Below, in pieces: positions 1 through 7,053 of a stretch of 18,462 nucleotides of DNA; the stretch's first letter is position 1; each line of letters begins with the position of its first letter. The notes under the pieces are model-generated. The model made no database searches. It was not told where the DNA came from and saw only the letters and a list, made by a program, of their open reading frames with translations. This DNA comes from JBHJOF01 sp050330055. GTDB taxonomy: Bacteria > Pseudomonadota > Alphaproteobacteria > Kiloniellales > JAKSDN01. The stretch is taken from contig JBHJOF010000259.1 in NCBI GenBank assembly GCA_050330055.1, positions 1 through 18,462 of the forward strand, given 5' to 3'. The position numbers and the translations under genes were made by a program.

Positions 1-726
1 CGCAAAATCCAGGGCGGCGGCCGGCGTGCCGCTGTCGCCGACCACCAGGCCATCCTTGATCTCGATCAGGCGATCGGCCTGCTCGGCGATCTCGCGTTCG
101 TGCGTGATCAGGACCACCGTGTGGCCCTGGCGGTTGAGCGTGCGCAGCAGGGACATGACCTCGGCGCCGCTGCGCGAGTCGAGCGAGCCGGTCGGCTCGT
201 CGGCGAAGATCACCTGGCCGCCGTTCATCAAGGCGCGGGCGATCGCCACGCGCTGCTGCTGGCCGCCGGAGAGCTGATTCGGCCGGTGTGCCAGGCGATC
301 GCCGAGGCCGAGCGTGGTCAGCAGGGCCGCGGCGCGCTCGTGGCGCTCCTGCGCCGCCAGCCCGGCATAGACCGCCGGCACCTCGATGTTCTCGACCGCG
401 GTCGCGGTGCTGATCAGGTTGAAGCTCTGGAAGATGAAACCGAAGCTGTCGCGCCGCAGCTGCGCGACCTCGTCCGGATCGAGGCTTGCCACCTCGGCGC
501 CGCGAAAGAGATAGCGTCCGGAGCTCGGCCGGTCGAGGCAGCCGAGGATGTTCATCAGTGTCGACTTGCCGGAACCGGAAGCGCCCATGATGGCGACGAA
601 CTCGCCACGCTGGATGGTAAGCGAGATGCCGTGCAGCACCTCGACCGCAAGGTCGCCGGTCTCGTAGACCTTCACGACCTGCTCGAGCGCGATGAGCGGC
701 GTGCGTCGCATGGCAAGCGTGCTCAT
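1..726 (-). CDS. macB: MacB-type ABC transporter, ATPase domain (partial, runs off left edge)
   Basis: This is the N-terminal 242 codons of an ABC exporter subunit that would power MacA-linked efflux at the inner membrane. Reading from the ATG at 726, the nucleotide-binding domain is complete: Walker A GASGSGKST at residues 48-56, Q-loop Gln100, signature LSGGQQQR from 152, Walker B and D-loop with DEPTGSLD at 176-183, and switch His199 in ITHE. The reading frame stays open past the normal end of the ATPase domain (GDSGTPAAALDFA at the edge), which suggests the fused MacB form with a C-terminal permease rather than a stand-alone LolD-like ATPase; the permease itself is outside the window. It lies 233 bp downstream of macA on the same strand. 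The gap holds a palindromic repeat, so transcription from the macA promoter may be partly interrupted. Confidence 0.9.
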   Translation of the reverse strand, partial: MSTLAMRRTPLIALEQVVKVYETGDLAVEVLHGISLTIQRGEFVAIMGASGSGKSTLMNILGCLDRPSSGRYLFRGAEVASLDPDEVAQLRRDSFGFIFQSFNLISTATAVENIEVPAVYAGLAAQERHERAAALLTTLGLGDRLAHRPNQLSGGQQQRVAIARALMNGGQVIFADEPTGSLDSRSGAEVMSLLRTLNRQGHTVVLITHEREIAEQADRLIEIKDGLVVGDSGTPAAALDFA

Positions 727-769
727 GTCAGCAGTCTCTCGTCCCACGAGAGTCTCACATCTCGCACGG

Positions 770-941
770 CGGCCTCGCAGTGCCTAGGTACACACCACTG
801 TCGTCCCGGGGCTTGTCCCCGGGACCCATTGGCGCTGCTGCGTGAGGTGGATAGGCCAATGGGTCCCGGCAACAAGTGCCGGGACGACAGCATTGCGTAT
901 GGCAAGGGCGCGCCCTTCCCGTCCAAGATGTGTAGTGGTGG
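770..941. repeat. Interspersed palindromic repeat, copy 1 (between macA and macB)
   Basis: The core is two 36-bp inverted arms (798-833 and 855-890) that match at 32 of 36 positions and enclose a 21-base spacer. Each arm is itself a hairpin: CCCGGGG-cttgt-CCCCGGG on the left and CCCGGCA-acaag-TGCCGGG on the right. All four mismatches between arms fall in paired positions of these hairpins, so each small hairpin remains perfect. A second copy lies at 13020-13195. Similarity without gaps extends about 28 bases to the left of the arms (21/28 identical) and about 50 to the right, so the unit is about 170 bp. There is no coding capacity and no transposase. It resembles the non-autonomous palindromic elements common in alphaproteobacterial intergenic DNA. 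Confidence 0.85.
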
Positions 942-959
942 GGCCTCATGCTACGGGTC

Positions 960-2255
960 TCATGAGAGTCGCGGCGTGCGCAGGAAGCGGGGCACGTAGT
1001 TTGTGCCCGGCCGCTCGGTGCCGATCACGACCTGCTCGCCTTCTTCCAGGCCCTCGAGGATCTCGGCCGACACCCTATTGATGATGCCGACCTGCACCGG
1101 ACGTTCCTCCAGCGTGCCGTCCGGCTTGCGCACCTGCACCATGAAGTCGCTCGGCCCGCCGCCCTCCTGCAGCGCGCCGATCGGCACGAGCAACGAGCCC
1201 TGCGCGCGAGCCGAGACGAAGAAGACCTGCGTGGTCATCTGGGTCATCAGCTCGCCGGTCGGGTTCGGCACGTCGAACAGCGCGTTGTAAAGCACGACGT
1301 TGTTCACCACCTCGGGCGTCGGCAGGATCTTGCGCAGCCGGCTTTCCCAGCGCCGCTCCGGCCGGCCGAGCGTGGTGAAGTAGACCGGCATGCCGGGCGC
1401 GAGCCGGCCGATGTCGGCTTCCGAGACCTGGGTGGTCACGGTCATGGTAGAGAGGTCGGCAATGCGCAGGATGATCGGCGCCTGCTGATTGGTGTTGAGC
1501 GTCTGGCCCTGTTTCGCGGACTGCTCGACCACGGTGCCGGACATGGGGGCGTAGATTCGGCTGTAGCCGAGATTGGCCTCGTCTGCCTCGAGCCCGGACT
1601 CGGCATTCTCGATCTGCGCCTTCAGGGCCTCGACCTGGGCACTGGCCGAGGTCATCGCCGCCTGCGCGCCTTGCAGCGCATCTTGGCTGGTCGCATCGGC
1701 GCGCATCAGCGCGGTCTGGCGCTCGAGCTGCTGGCGGGCGAGCAGGAGTTGGGCCTGGCGGTCGGCCATCTGCGCCTTGAGGTTGCCGAGCTGGGCGCGG
1801 CTCGCCGCGACCCGCGCCTCGTAGATGGTCGGATCGATTTCGGCCAGCAGCTCGCCCGCTTCGACCTCGTCGCCGAGGTCGACGTAGAGCGCGCGCAACT
1901 GGCCCGAGACCTGGACGCCGACGTCGACGTAGTCGAGCGGCTGCAGCGTGCCGAGCGCCATGGTGGCGTCTTCGATGTCGCCGCGTACCACCGCCGTGGT
2001 CAGCACGGCCGGCGCTTCGGTCCCGCCGCCGGACCAGAAATGCCAGCCCAGCCCAGCCCCCGCCGCGATCACAAGGACCAGCACGAGCCATGGCCAGCGC
2101 CGCGTCCGCCGGCGGCGGCGCGAAGCGGCATGGCTCTGGGGACTCATGCGCAGTCCGCTGGCGGCGGCGCCGTCCAGGGCGGGCGCCTCGCTCGTCGCTC
2201 CGCTCGGGGCGGCGGTCTTCCCCGGTGACGGCTTGGAGCGGTCCGATAGTTTCAT
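960..2255 (-). CDS. macA: MacA-type periplasmic adaptor (membrane fusion protein)
   Basis: This is a 431-residue HlyD/MacA-family adaptor that would bridge the MacB ABC transporter and an outer-membrane TolC-type channel in the periplasm. One membrane anchor lies at about 54-74 (WPWLVLVLVIAAGAGLGW), just after an Arg-rich patch (SRRRRRTRR), giving a cytoplasmic N-terminus. The split lipoyl-like and beta-barrel regions follow (VQVSGQLRALYVDLGDEV; then IYAPMSGTVVEQSAKQGQTL), with a long alpha-hairpin between them. NTNQQAPIILRIADLSTMTV is very close to the MacA signature. I chose the ATG at 2255: GGGGAAAAG lies just upstream, and the longer frame back to 2369 opens only with TTG. The roughly 50-residue cytoplasmic extension before the anchor is longer than in E. 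coli MacA; an internal Met 36 residues further in is an alternative start. macB follows downstream. Confidence 0.88.
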   Translation of the reverse strand: MKLSDRSKPSPGKTAAPSGATSEAPALDGAAASGLRMSPQSHAASRRRRRTRRWPWLVLVLVIAAGAGLGWHFWSGGGTEAPAVLTTAVVRGDIEDATMALGTLQPLDYVDVGVQVSGQLRALYVDLGDEVEAGELLAEIDPTIYEARVAASRAQLGNLKAQMADRQAQLLLARQQLERQTALMRADATSQDALQGAQAAMTSASAQVEALKAQIENAESGLEADEANLGYSRIYAPMSGTVVEQSAKQGQTLNTNQQAPIILRIADLSTMTVTTQVSEADIGRLAPGMPVYFTTLGRPERRWESRLRKILPTPEVVNNVVLYNALFDVPNPTGELMTQMTTQVFFVSARAQGSLLVPIGALQEGGGPSDFMVQVRKPDGTLEERPVQVGIINRVSAEILEGLEEGEQVVIGTERPGTNYVPRFLRTPRLS

Positions 2256-2347
2256 GGCGTTCTTTTCCCCGACACGGTCTTTACGAAGCCTTAAGGCTGC
2301 GGTCCCGGGCATCGCCTGAGCCTGCATGCGCGCAACGTCGGCAATGG

Positions 2348-2359
2348 TGATACGTATCA
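2348..2359. promoter_or_regulatory. Perfect 12-bp palindrome TGATACGTATCA upstream of macA
   Basis: TGATACGTATCA is its own reverse complement. It lies 93 bases upstream of the macA ATG and 171 bases upstream of the divergent gene at 2530. Its size and symmetry suit a TetR/MarR-type operator, and efflux genes are often controlled that way. That link is inference, as no regulator gene is visible next to it. Confidence 0.4.
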
Positions 2360-2429
2360 AGGCGGGCAAACAACCCCGCCCGGCGCCAAAAGGGATTGTA
2401 GGTTAGAGAATTGCGCAGCGGGCCAACCA

Positions 2430-2444
2430 TTAATGCAAGATTAA
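2430..2444. promoter_or_regulatory. Short inverted repeat TTAAT-N5-ATTAA in the divergent region
   Basis: The half-sites TTAAT and ATTAA are separated by GCAAG in an AT-rich patch of otherwise GC-rich DNA, 86 bases upstream of the GTG at 2530. It could be an operator or part of a promoter for either divergent gene. On the minus strand a TACAAT (-10-like) sequence lies close by at 2396-2401, but I see no convincing -35 element at standard spacing. Confidence 0.25.
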
Positions 2445-2515
2445 GCCCCGCTCCTTAGCATCGGTGCCGGCGGGCCGGAGGCCGGGACCGCGGGCAGCAA
2501 ACAACCAGTCACCGC

Positions 2516-2520
2516 AGGAG
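2516..2520 (+). promoter_or_regulatory. Ribosome binding site AGGAG deciding the GTG start at 2530
   Basis: AGGAG followed by nine bases and then GTG. This places the start of the following gene at 2530 rather than at the in-frame, non-ATG opening further upstream at 2464. Confidence 0.6.
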
Positions 2521-2529
2521 CGATTGCGC

Positions 2530-4350
2530 GTGAGCGACAGGCCGGGCGACTATCTGCACCAGGTCTTCGACATCCTGGGTCTGCGGCGGCAGGCCAAGGG
2601 GGGCCTGCGTCGCGCCGCAACGGCACTGGGAGATGCGGCCCAGGCGGAAGGTGAGCGCCCCGGCAAGGAAGAGGCAGCGCCGTGCGACGAGGGGGGCACT
2701 TCGACAGCGGACAAGGCTCCGGTGAGCGACCGGCAGGCCTTCGAGACCGGGCTGCGGCAGTTCCGCACGCTGCGCGCCACGGCGGGCTACGTCGCCGGGC
2801 GGGTCCACATGCTGAACACCGACCTAGTGCGCGAGCGCCTGGGCGCGCGCTGGCCGAGGCTGGAGCAGCGCATCCACGAGATCATAAGGGGCGAACTGAA
2901 GCGCCGGCTCAGTCCGCACGACCTCTTCACCCGGGTCAACGAGAGCAGCTACGTCATCGTCTTCGGCGACTGCTCGGAGCTTGATGCCCAGGTCAAGATC
3001 GCCCTGCTGTCGGAACGGCTGCTGGAGAAGCTGCTCGGCGAGGAGGAAGCCAGAAACCTCGATGCTCTGGGGGTGCAACGGCTGATCACGCAGGCCAACG
3101 GCGCGGTCGCCCGTGAAGCCCTGCAGAGCACGGAGGCCATGATGGCGATGCTCGACCGCGCCCAGGCGGCCGAGCCGCAGCCGCAGCCCTATCACTGCAG
3201 CGACGTGGCGGCCGGCCGGCGGGCCGTGCCCCCGCAGGCGATCAGCGATCTGGCCGGCCGGCTGGACCAGCGGCTGCAGGAGATCGTCGGCAACGGCACT
3301 GGACCGGCGGACGACGGCCTGGACCGGCCCGGCGCGGGCGGGCCCGTCATCAAGATCGACCGCCTGCGCCAGCTCGTCCGCCAGCTCGAGGAGCTTGAGG
3401 AGGCCCTGGACGCGGCCGGGACGGACGCGCAGGGATGCGGCCATGCCACTTCGGAAGAAGCGACGCTCGGCTGGGTCCGGGACCTCAAGGGCAAGGCCGA
3501 GCGCCAACTCGCCTTCGTCTACGATCAGGACCCTGGGCGAGCCGCGAGCGGCGCGGCGCCCGGGGAGCCGCCCCAGCTCGACTTCGCCTATCTGCCGCTG
3601 TGGCACGCGCCCAGCCGCAAGGTCGGCGTCTACCTGTGCCAGGCCGCCGTGCGTGATTCGAGCGGCCGGAACCTGCTGCCGCGGGAGACCGCGGGAGATG
3701 ACGATCGCGATGCCGTCGCGGCGGCCGACCGCCTGCTGCTGCGCCGCGTGCTGGAGGAAATCGAGCGCGGCGGGGCGGAGAAATCGCCCGCGATCCTCGC
3801 CGCACCGCTGCACTTCTCCAGCCTGCAGCCCGAACGCAGCCGCGTCCGCCTGCTCGAGCTCTGTCGCGGCCTGGCGGACAGCCATCGCAGCCGTCTGCTG
3901 TGGGAGATTCTCCGGGCACCGATCGAGTCCTGGAGCTTCCAGTTGCCGGACATCCTGCAGCAGCTCAAGCGCGTGGCGCCGGCAATCTTCTTGCGCCTGG
4001 ACGGGGTCGAGAACCACTTCGCCGAGATCCGCCGCGCCTTCCGCCACCTGCGGCCGGCCGGCGTGCTGGCGGTCGGCCTCGACGTGGGTCAGCTTCATGG
4101 CAGCGAGACCGAGCAGCTGGGCCTGCTCGAAAAGGTGGCGCGGGGGGCGAACGAGCATGGCCTCAAGTGTTATGGCCATGGCTTCGAGAGCGAGAGCCTG
4201 GCGCTCGGCGCCGTCGAGCTGGGCTTTCAGCAGGTCTCCGGTCCGGCCATCGCCCGGCCGCTGCCGCGGCCGGCGGGCATTCAGACGGTGACGCCGGACA
4301 CGCTCGGCCGGCAGCTCGTCCTGAAGCAGGCCGGCGGCAGCGCGGACTAG
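2530..4350 (+). CDS. Degenerate GGDEF/EAL-like protein, probably catalytically inactive
   Basis: This is a 606-residue soluble protein with no signal peptide or membrane segment. Two regions suggest descent from cyclic-di-GMP proteins. Near residues 120-160, SPHDLFTRVNESSYVIVF follows the R-x-GGDEF-x-x-x pattern, but the GGDEF position reads NESSY. Near 545-580, a GHGFESES stretch, then LGFQQVSGP and ARPLP, follow the end of EAL domains (AEGVE...GxDxxQGxxxxxPLP), but the metal-binding acidic residues are replaced and no EAL motif is present. The middle is rich in Ala, Arg and Leu with likely helices. If the assignment holds, it could be a nucleotide-binding effector or scaffold rather than an enzyme. 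The GTG start is set by AGGAG nine bases upstream. It is divergent from macA, and nothing downstream is co-directional for at least 1 kb. The family assignment rests on motif patterns only. Confidence 0.6.
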   Translation: MSDRPGDYLHQVFDILGLRRQAKGGLRRAATALGDAAQAEGERPGKEEAAPCDEGGTSTADKAPVSDRQAFETGLRQFRTLRATAGYVAGRVHMLNTDLVRERLGARWPRLEQRIHEIIRGELKRRLSPHDLFTRVNESSYVIVFGDCSELDAQVKIALLSERLLEKLLGEEEARNLDALGVQRLITQANGAVAREALQSTEAMMAMLDRAQAAEPQPQPYHCSDVAAGRRAVPPQAISDLAGRLDQRLQEIVGNGTGPADDGLDRPGAGGPVIKIDRLRQLVRQLEELEEALDAAGTDAQGCGHATSEEATLGWVRDLKGKAERQLAFVYDQDPGRAASGAAPGEPPQLDFAYLPLWHAPSRKVGVYLCQAAVRDSSGRNLLPRETAGDDDRDAVAAADRLLLRRVLEEIERGGAEKSPAILAAPLHFSSLQPERSRVRLLELCRGLADSHRSRLLWEILRAPIESWSFQLPDILQQLKRVAPAIFLRLDGVENHFAEIRRAFRHLRPAGVLAVGLDVGQLHGSETEQLGLLEKVARGANEHGLKCYGHGFESESLALGAVELGFQQVSGPAIARPLPRPAGIQTVTPDTLGRQLVLKQAGGSAD

Positions 4351-4404
4351 CCCGAACGCGCCCGTTACCGCCACAGCGGACGACGGCAGCGCGGCGCGCC
4401 TAGA

Positions 4405-4447
4405 GCATTGTCAGGCGAAGTGGAAGCCGGTTCGCCGTCCGAAAATG
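4405..4447. repeat. Imperfect palindromic repeat unit (GAGCATTGTCAGGCGAA type)
   Basis: The outer ends (GCATTGTCAGGCGAA and TTCGCC...GAAAATGC) pair imperfectly around an inner stem GGCGAA/TTCGCC. From memory, near-identical units are common between genes in alphaproteobacterial genomes. It starts 55 bp after the stop codon of the gene at 2530-4350 and is followed at once by a second palindrome. Confidence 0.6.
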
Positions 4448-4466
4448 CGACCAATCAAGAAGGTAT

Positions 4467-4504
4467 AGAGCATGATCCGATTCAATCGGATCGGATCATG
4501 CTCT
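4467..4504. repeat. Perfect 14-bp inverted repeat (AGAGCATGATCCGA / TCGGATCATGCTCT)
   Basis: The perfect 14-bp arms at 4467-4480 and 4491-4504 enclose a ten-base spacer, which itself extends the symmetry in part. The AGAGCATGATCCG end is typical of repeats found in many alphaproteobacteria. It sits 19 bp from the previous palindrome and shares its GAGCAT opening, so the two may form one composite element of about 100 bp. It could act as a strong hairpin at the 3' end of the upstream transcript. Confidence 0.7.
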
Positions 4505-5556
4505 GGACTCCAGCGCCTTGCGGTAGCAATTCACGCCCGGCACGGCGACCATGCAGTGCCCTGCGCACAGCGCCACCACTTGAGCCCAAGGCGCCTTGCC
4601 GGGCGCACAGCAGCAAACGCGCCGTGGCGGTTCGGGGTCGCGGAGGCCGCGCATCGGCTGCCCGGGCCGCCAGCGCGTCGCGCGGAACCTCAGCGGTCTG
4701 CGATCAGCTCCACCGGCTCTCCCGCCTTCCAGAGGCGGGCCAGGAGTGGAGTTTTGTGGTTGCTAGAGCGATGCTATTTTTTGCGCTTCGACAGACGTAT
4801 GATGTAGAACTCCAATAATTTCAATTGATAGTAAGCTGAACAGCGTAAAGCTTGATGCAGTAGGAAGCAGTGGTGTGAACGCCAGGCCAGCGGCACCTTA
4901 TGGCACCGGCGCACGCGACGGTCAGGCGGGAAAGCTTCGTCGGGATCCGTTCGTTTGCGTTTTTCCGCAGCGCACGCCGCCGACACGGTGGCGGTTCGGC
5001 GCGGCGCCGGAGATACCCCGCGCACCTCCCGGCCAGCGGTTCGAGACCGAGGCGGAGCCGGGTAGCCGCAAGCGACGGTGGTAGTGCCGACCTTCCGCCC
5101 GCGTCGAACGACTGCTGCCGCGGCGACGGGCGACCGCAGGGGAGGCGCATCCGAAAAAATTGGCCTGGCCCGCGGGATTGGCACTGTGCAAAGGGTTTGT
5201 TGCGCCCCGCCGGCCTTTCGATTGGCTGGCTAGCTTGTTTGTAGGGTACATCGGGCTAGACCGGCCGGCGGCCTCGGCTGCGGCGCGGGCCAGCACCGGG
5301 CGCCCGCCTGGAATCCCTTTATATGTCCATAATCGATAGTATAATTCACCAAAAAGAGCGAGAATCCAACAGGTTGGCAGCTCATGCCTTATCCTGGGCT
5401 CTCGGCCCGAAAGACCGCTGCGGAGCCCCCGTTTTCTGCGTCTACGAGGGGTCTCGCTGGCGGTGGTGGATCCAGGAGTCCCGTGCGATCGGCCGGCCCA
5501 CGCCGGCACAACGTCCGATGCGCGAGGGTCCGCTCGCCGGATGCCCGGAGCGAGGC
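4505..5556. other. Gene-poor stretch with an AT-rich patch; no convincing gene
   Basis: Open frames exist on both strands (for example 4922-5509 minus and 4408-4818 plus), but their products are low-complexity Arg/Pro/Ala/Ser sequence with no recognisable domain, as expected from chance frames in GC-rich DNA. The stretch 4751-4870 is clearly AT-richer than its surroundings. A small hairpin CCCGCC-ttccaga-GGCGGG lies at 4721-4739. A TATAAT lies at 5340-5345 in a second AT-rich patch. No tRNA, RNase P, tmRNA or SRP RNA signature was seen. It may be a relic of a past insertion. Confidence 0.5.
5396..5434 (+). terminator. Weak terminator-like stem (GGGCTC / GAGCCC) followed by CCGTTTT
   Basis: GGGCTC at 5396-5401 can pair with GAGCCC at 5423-5428, and TTTT follows at 5432-5435. 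The loop is long (21 bases, with some internal pairing) and the T-run is short, so this is a weak candidate. It is noted because a TATAAT lies about 55 bp upstream. Confidence 0.2.
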
Positions 5557-6528
5557 TCAGCCCAGGATGTCGAGAGTCTGGAGCGGCGTGGCGATAGCCG
5601 CCTTGCCGAGCGGCAGCAGCCAGGCGTCGGCGATGCCGCTGGCGATGACGCGCTGCCGGGCGGCGGAGAGGTCGGCCGCCCGGAAGGGGCCGATGGCGAC
5701 ACGATACTGCGTGGTCCCGCCAAGGTTCTTGGTCAGGATCTGGGGCAGCCAGTCACGGTGGTTGGCGGCGTGGCGAGCCGCGAGCTCGTCGTGCCGGAAG
5801 CTGCCGATGATGACGAAGCCGATGACCTCGGGATCGGCCGCCGGTTCCGACCCCAGGGCGGGGGCGGCAGCCTGGCGCGCGGCGGAGGGCTTCGCAGCGG
5901 CCTCGTTCGCGTCCGGCTCCGGCTCCGTCGCGGCCGCGTCGGCGAGCAGGGCCGCCTCGCGCATCGTCGAGGCGATATAGGGCCCGGCGACCGCGCCCCG
6001 GTCCGAACCGAGGTCGAAATGGCTGGTGTCCGAGGCGGCCCCGGCATCGGCGCCGAGGGGCACCCGCCCGGCCGTCTGCGGGGTCGCGCTCTCACGTGAG
6101 GCCTCGACCGGCTGCTCTGCCGCCGAGGAGGCCGTGACGTCGGCGTCGCTGGCGCCCGGCGTGGGCCGTCCCGCGGCCGGCGCGATGCTCCCCAGCTCGT
6201 CGGGCGCCGGCGTGCCGGACCACGGCCCTTCCGCCTGTGCCGTCTCCGTCCGGCCCGCCGTCGGACCGGCCGGGGGTGCGTCCGCCAGCATGGCCTCGAT
6301 GCGGTCGATGGCGTGCGCCAGTTCCGGCGTCTGCCGGGTCGCCGCCGCAGCGCCGTCCTGCAGGCCGGCGTTATCGCGGGACGCGCCGGGGCCGGACAGG
6401 ACCGACTCCGGCTCGGATGGGGCAGGGACTTGGCCTGGCAGGCTGGCCAGAACGCCAACCAGGGAAAGGCCGCCCGCCACCGCCAGGCCGGTGGAAAGCG
6501 CAATGCGCCAAATCGATTGGGTCCACAT
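5557..6528 (-). CDS. SPOR-domain inner-membrane protein
   Basis: This 323-residue protein probably binds denuded peptidoglycan at division sites or in the periplasm through a C-terminal SPOR domain. One N-terminal membrane segment spans about residues 6-29 (IWRIALSTGLAVAGGLSLVG). A long, low-complexity linker rich in Ala, Pro, Glu and Ser runs to about 245. The SPOR region then starts at VIGFVIIGSFRHDELAARHA and continues through YRVAIGPFRAADLSAARQRV, with the usual beta-alpha-beta pattern and the GPF motif. The ATG at 6528 is preceded only by GGGG at short spacing, so the ribosome site is weak. It begins 76 bp after the HIT gene stop on the same strand and may be the last gene of the his transcript. 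SPOR proteins of this build are often division-associated, but no specific role can be assigned. Confidence 0.82.
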   Translation of the reverse strand: MWTQSIWRIALSTGLAVAGGLSLVGVLASLPGQVPAPSEPESVLSGPGASRDNAGLQDGAAAATRQTPELAHAIDRIEAMLADAPPAGPTAGRTETAQAEGPWSGTPAPDELGSIAPAAGRPTPGASDADVTASSAAEQPVEASRESATPQTAGRVPLGADAGAASDTSHFDLGSDRGAVAGPYIASTMREAALLADAAATEPEPDANEAAAKPSAARQAAAPALGSEPAADPEVIGFVIIGSFRHDELAARHAANHRDWLPQILTKNLGGTTQYRVAIGPFRAADLSAARQRVIASGIADAWLLPLGKAAIATPLQTLDILG

Positions 6529-6604
6529 GGACCCCAGTCTTAAGGGCTATTGGTTACCGGCCTCTTAACCATGATCCGCGCCACATGGTCTGGCGCCCTG
6601 CGGC

Positions 6605-6985
6605 TCAGCTCCGCGGCGGCTTGATCATGCGGCCCAAATCGGTGCCGGCGAAGAGGTGCAGGTGGAAGTGCGGCACCTCCTGGTGCGCGTCGCGACCGTG
6701 GTTGGCCAGCACCCGGTAGCCGGGCGCCACGAGGCCGAGTTCGCGCGCGATCCTGCCCGCGGCGCGCAAGAAGCCGGCGATCTCGGCATCGCTTGCCTTT
6801 TCCGAGAAGTCGTCGAAGGAGACGTAGCGTCCCTTCGGGACGATCAGAACGTGGGTCGGGGTCTGCGGATTGATGTCGCGGAACGCCAGCACGTAGTCGT
6901 CCTCGTAGACCTTGTCGCAGGGAATCTCGCCGCGCAGGATGCGCGCGAAAATATTGCCGTCATCGTAACCGCCGCTGCCGCTCAT
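6605..6985 (-). CDS. HIT-family nucleotide hydrolase (HinT-like)
   Basis: This 126-residue histidine-triad protein probably hydrolyses nucleoside phosphoramidates or related adenylated compounds in the cytoplasm. The triad is H106-F-H108-L-H110 in VPHFHLHLFAG, and the N-terminal HIT features are present (FARILRGEIPCDKVYEDDYV, then NPQTPTHVLIVPKGRY). The length is normal for the HinT branch. The ATG at 6985 has AGGGG about nine bases upstream. It follows hisE by 68 bp on the same strand; placement of a HIT gene after hisE recurs in alphaproteobacteria and suggests shared transcription rather than a histidine-pathway step. The exact substrate cannot be told from sequence. Confidence 0.92.
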   Translation of the reverse strand: MSGSGGYDDGNIFARILRGEIPCDKVYEDDYVLAFRDINPQTPTHVLIVPKGRYVSFDDFSEKASDAEIAGFLRAAGRIARELGLVAPGYRVLANHGRDAHQEVPHFHLHLFAGTDLGRMIKPPRS

Positions 6986-7053
6986 CCTCGCATCCCCTCT
7001 CGCGTCGCTTCAGAGGTCGCACGTCGAAGCGTCTCCGGTCAAGGCGCGGCGGT

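Noticed and set aside
2256..2369. N-terminal extension of macA to 2369
   Set aside because: It opens with TTG without a ribosome site, whereas the ATG at 2255 has a purine-rich GGGGAAAAG upstream.
2824..4374. 516-codon open frame on the minus strand over the GGDEF/EAL-like gene
   Set aside because: This was weighed seriously because the sense protein is itself divergent. The sense frame has a good ribosome site and family-like motifs, while the antisense product is repetitive Leu/Ala/Arg/Gln sequence.
4408..4818. 136-codon plus-strand frame starting inside the palindromic repeat
   Set aside because: It begins within a repeat unit and encodes low-complexity sequence; treated as chance.
5030..5060. 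tRNA-like T-arm sequence GGTTCGAGACC
   Set aside because: The flanking bases do not form a T-stem and there is no acceptor, D or anticodon arm at suitable distance.
5492..5507. Hairpin GCCGGC-CCAC-GCCGGC downstream of the SPOR gene
   Set aside because: A six-base GC stem is common by chance at this base composition, and no T-run follows on the minus strand, so it is not called a terminator.
4922..5509. 195-codon minus-strand frame in the gene-poor region
   Set aside because: It is rich in Arg, Ser, Gly and Pro, has no domain and no ribosome site at its start, and crosses AT-rich DNA without a change in character. It is not supported as a gene.
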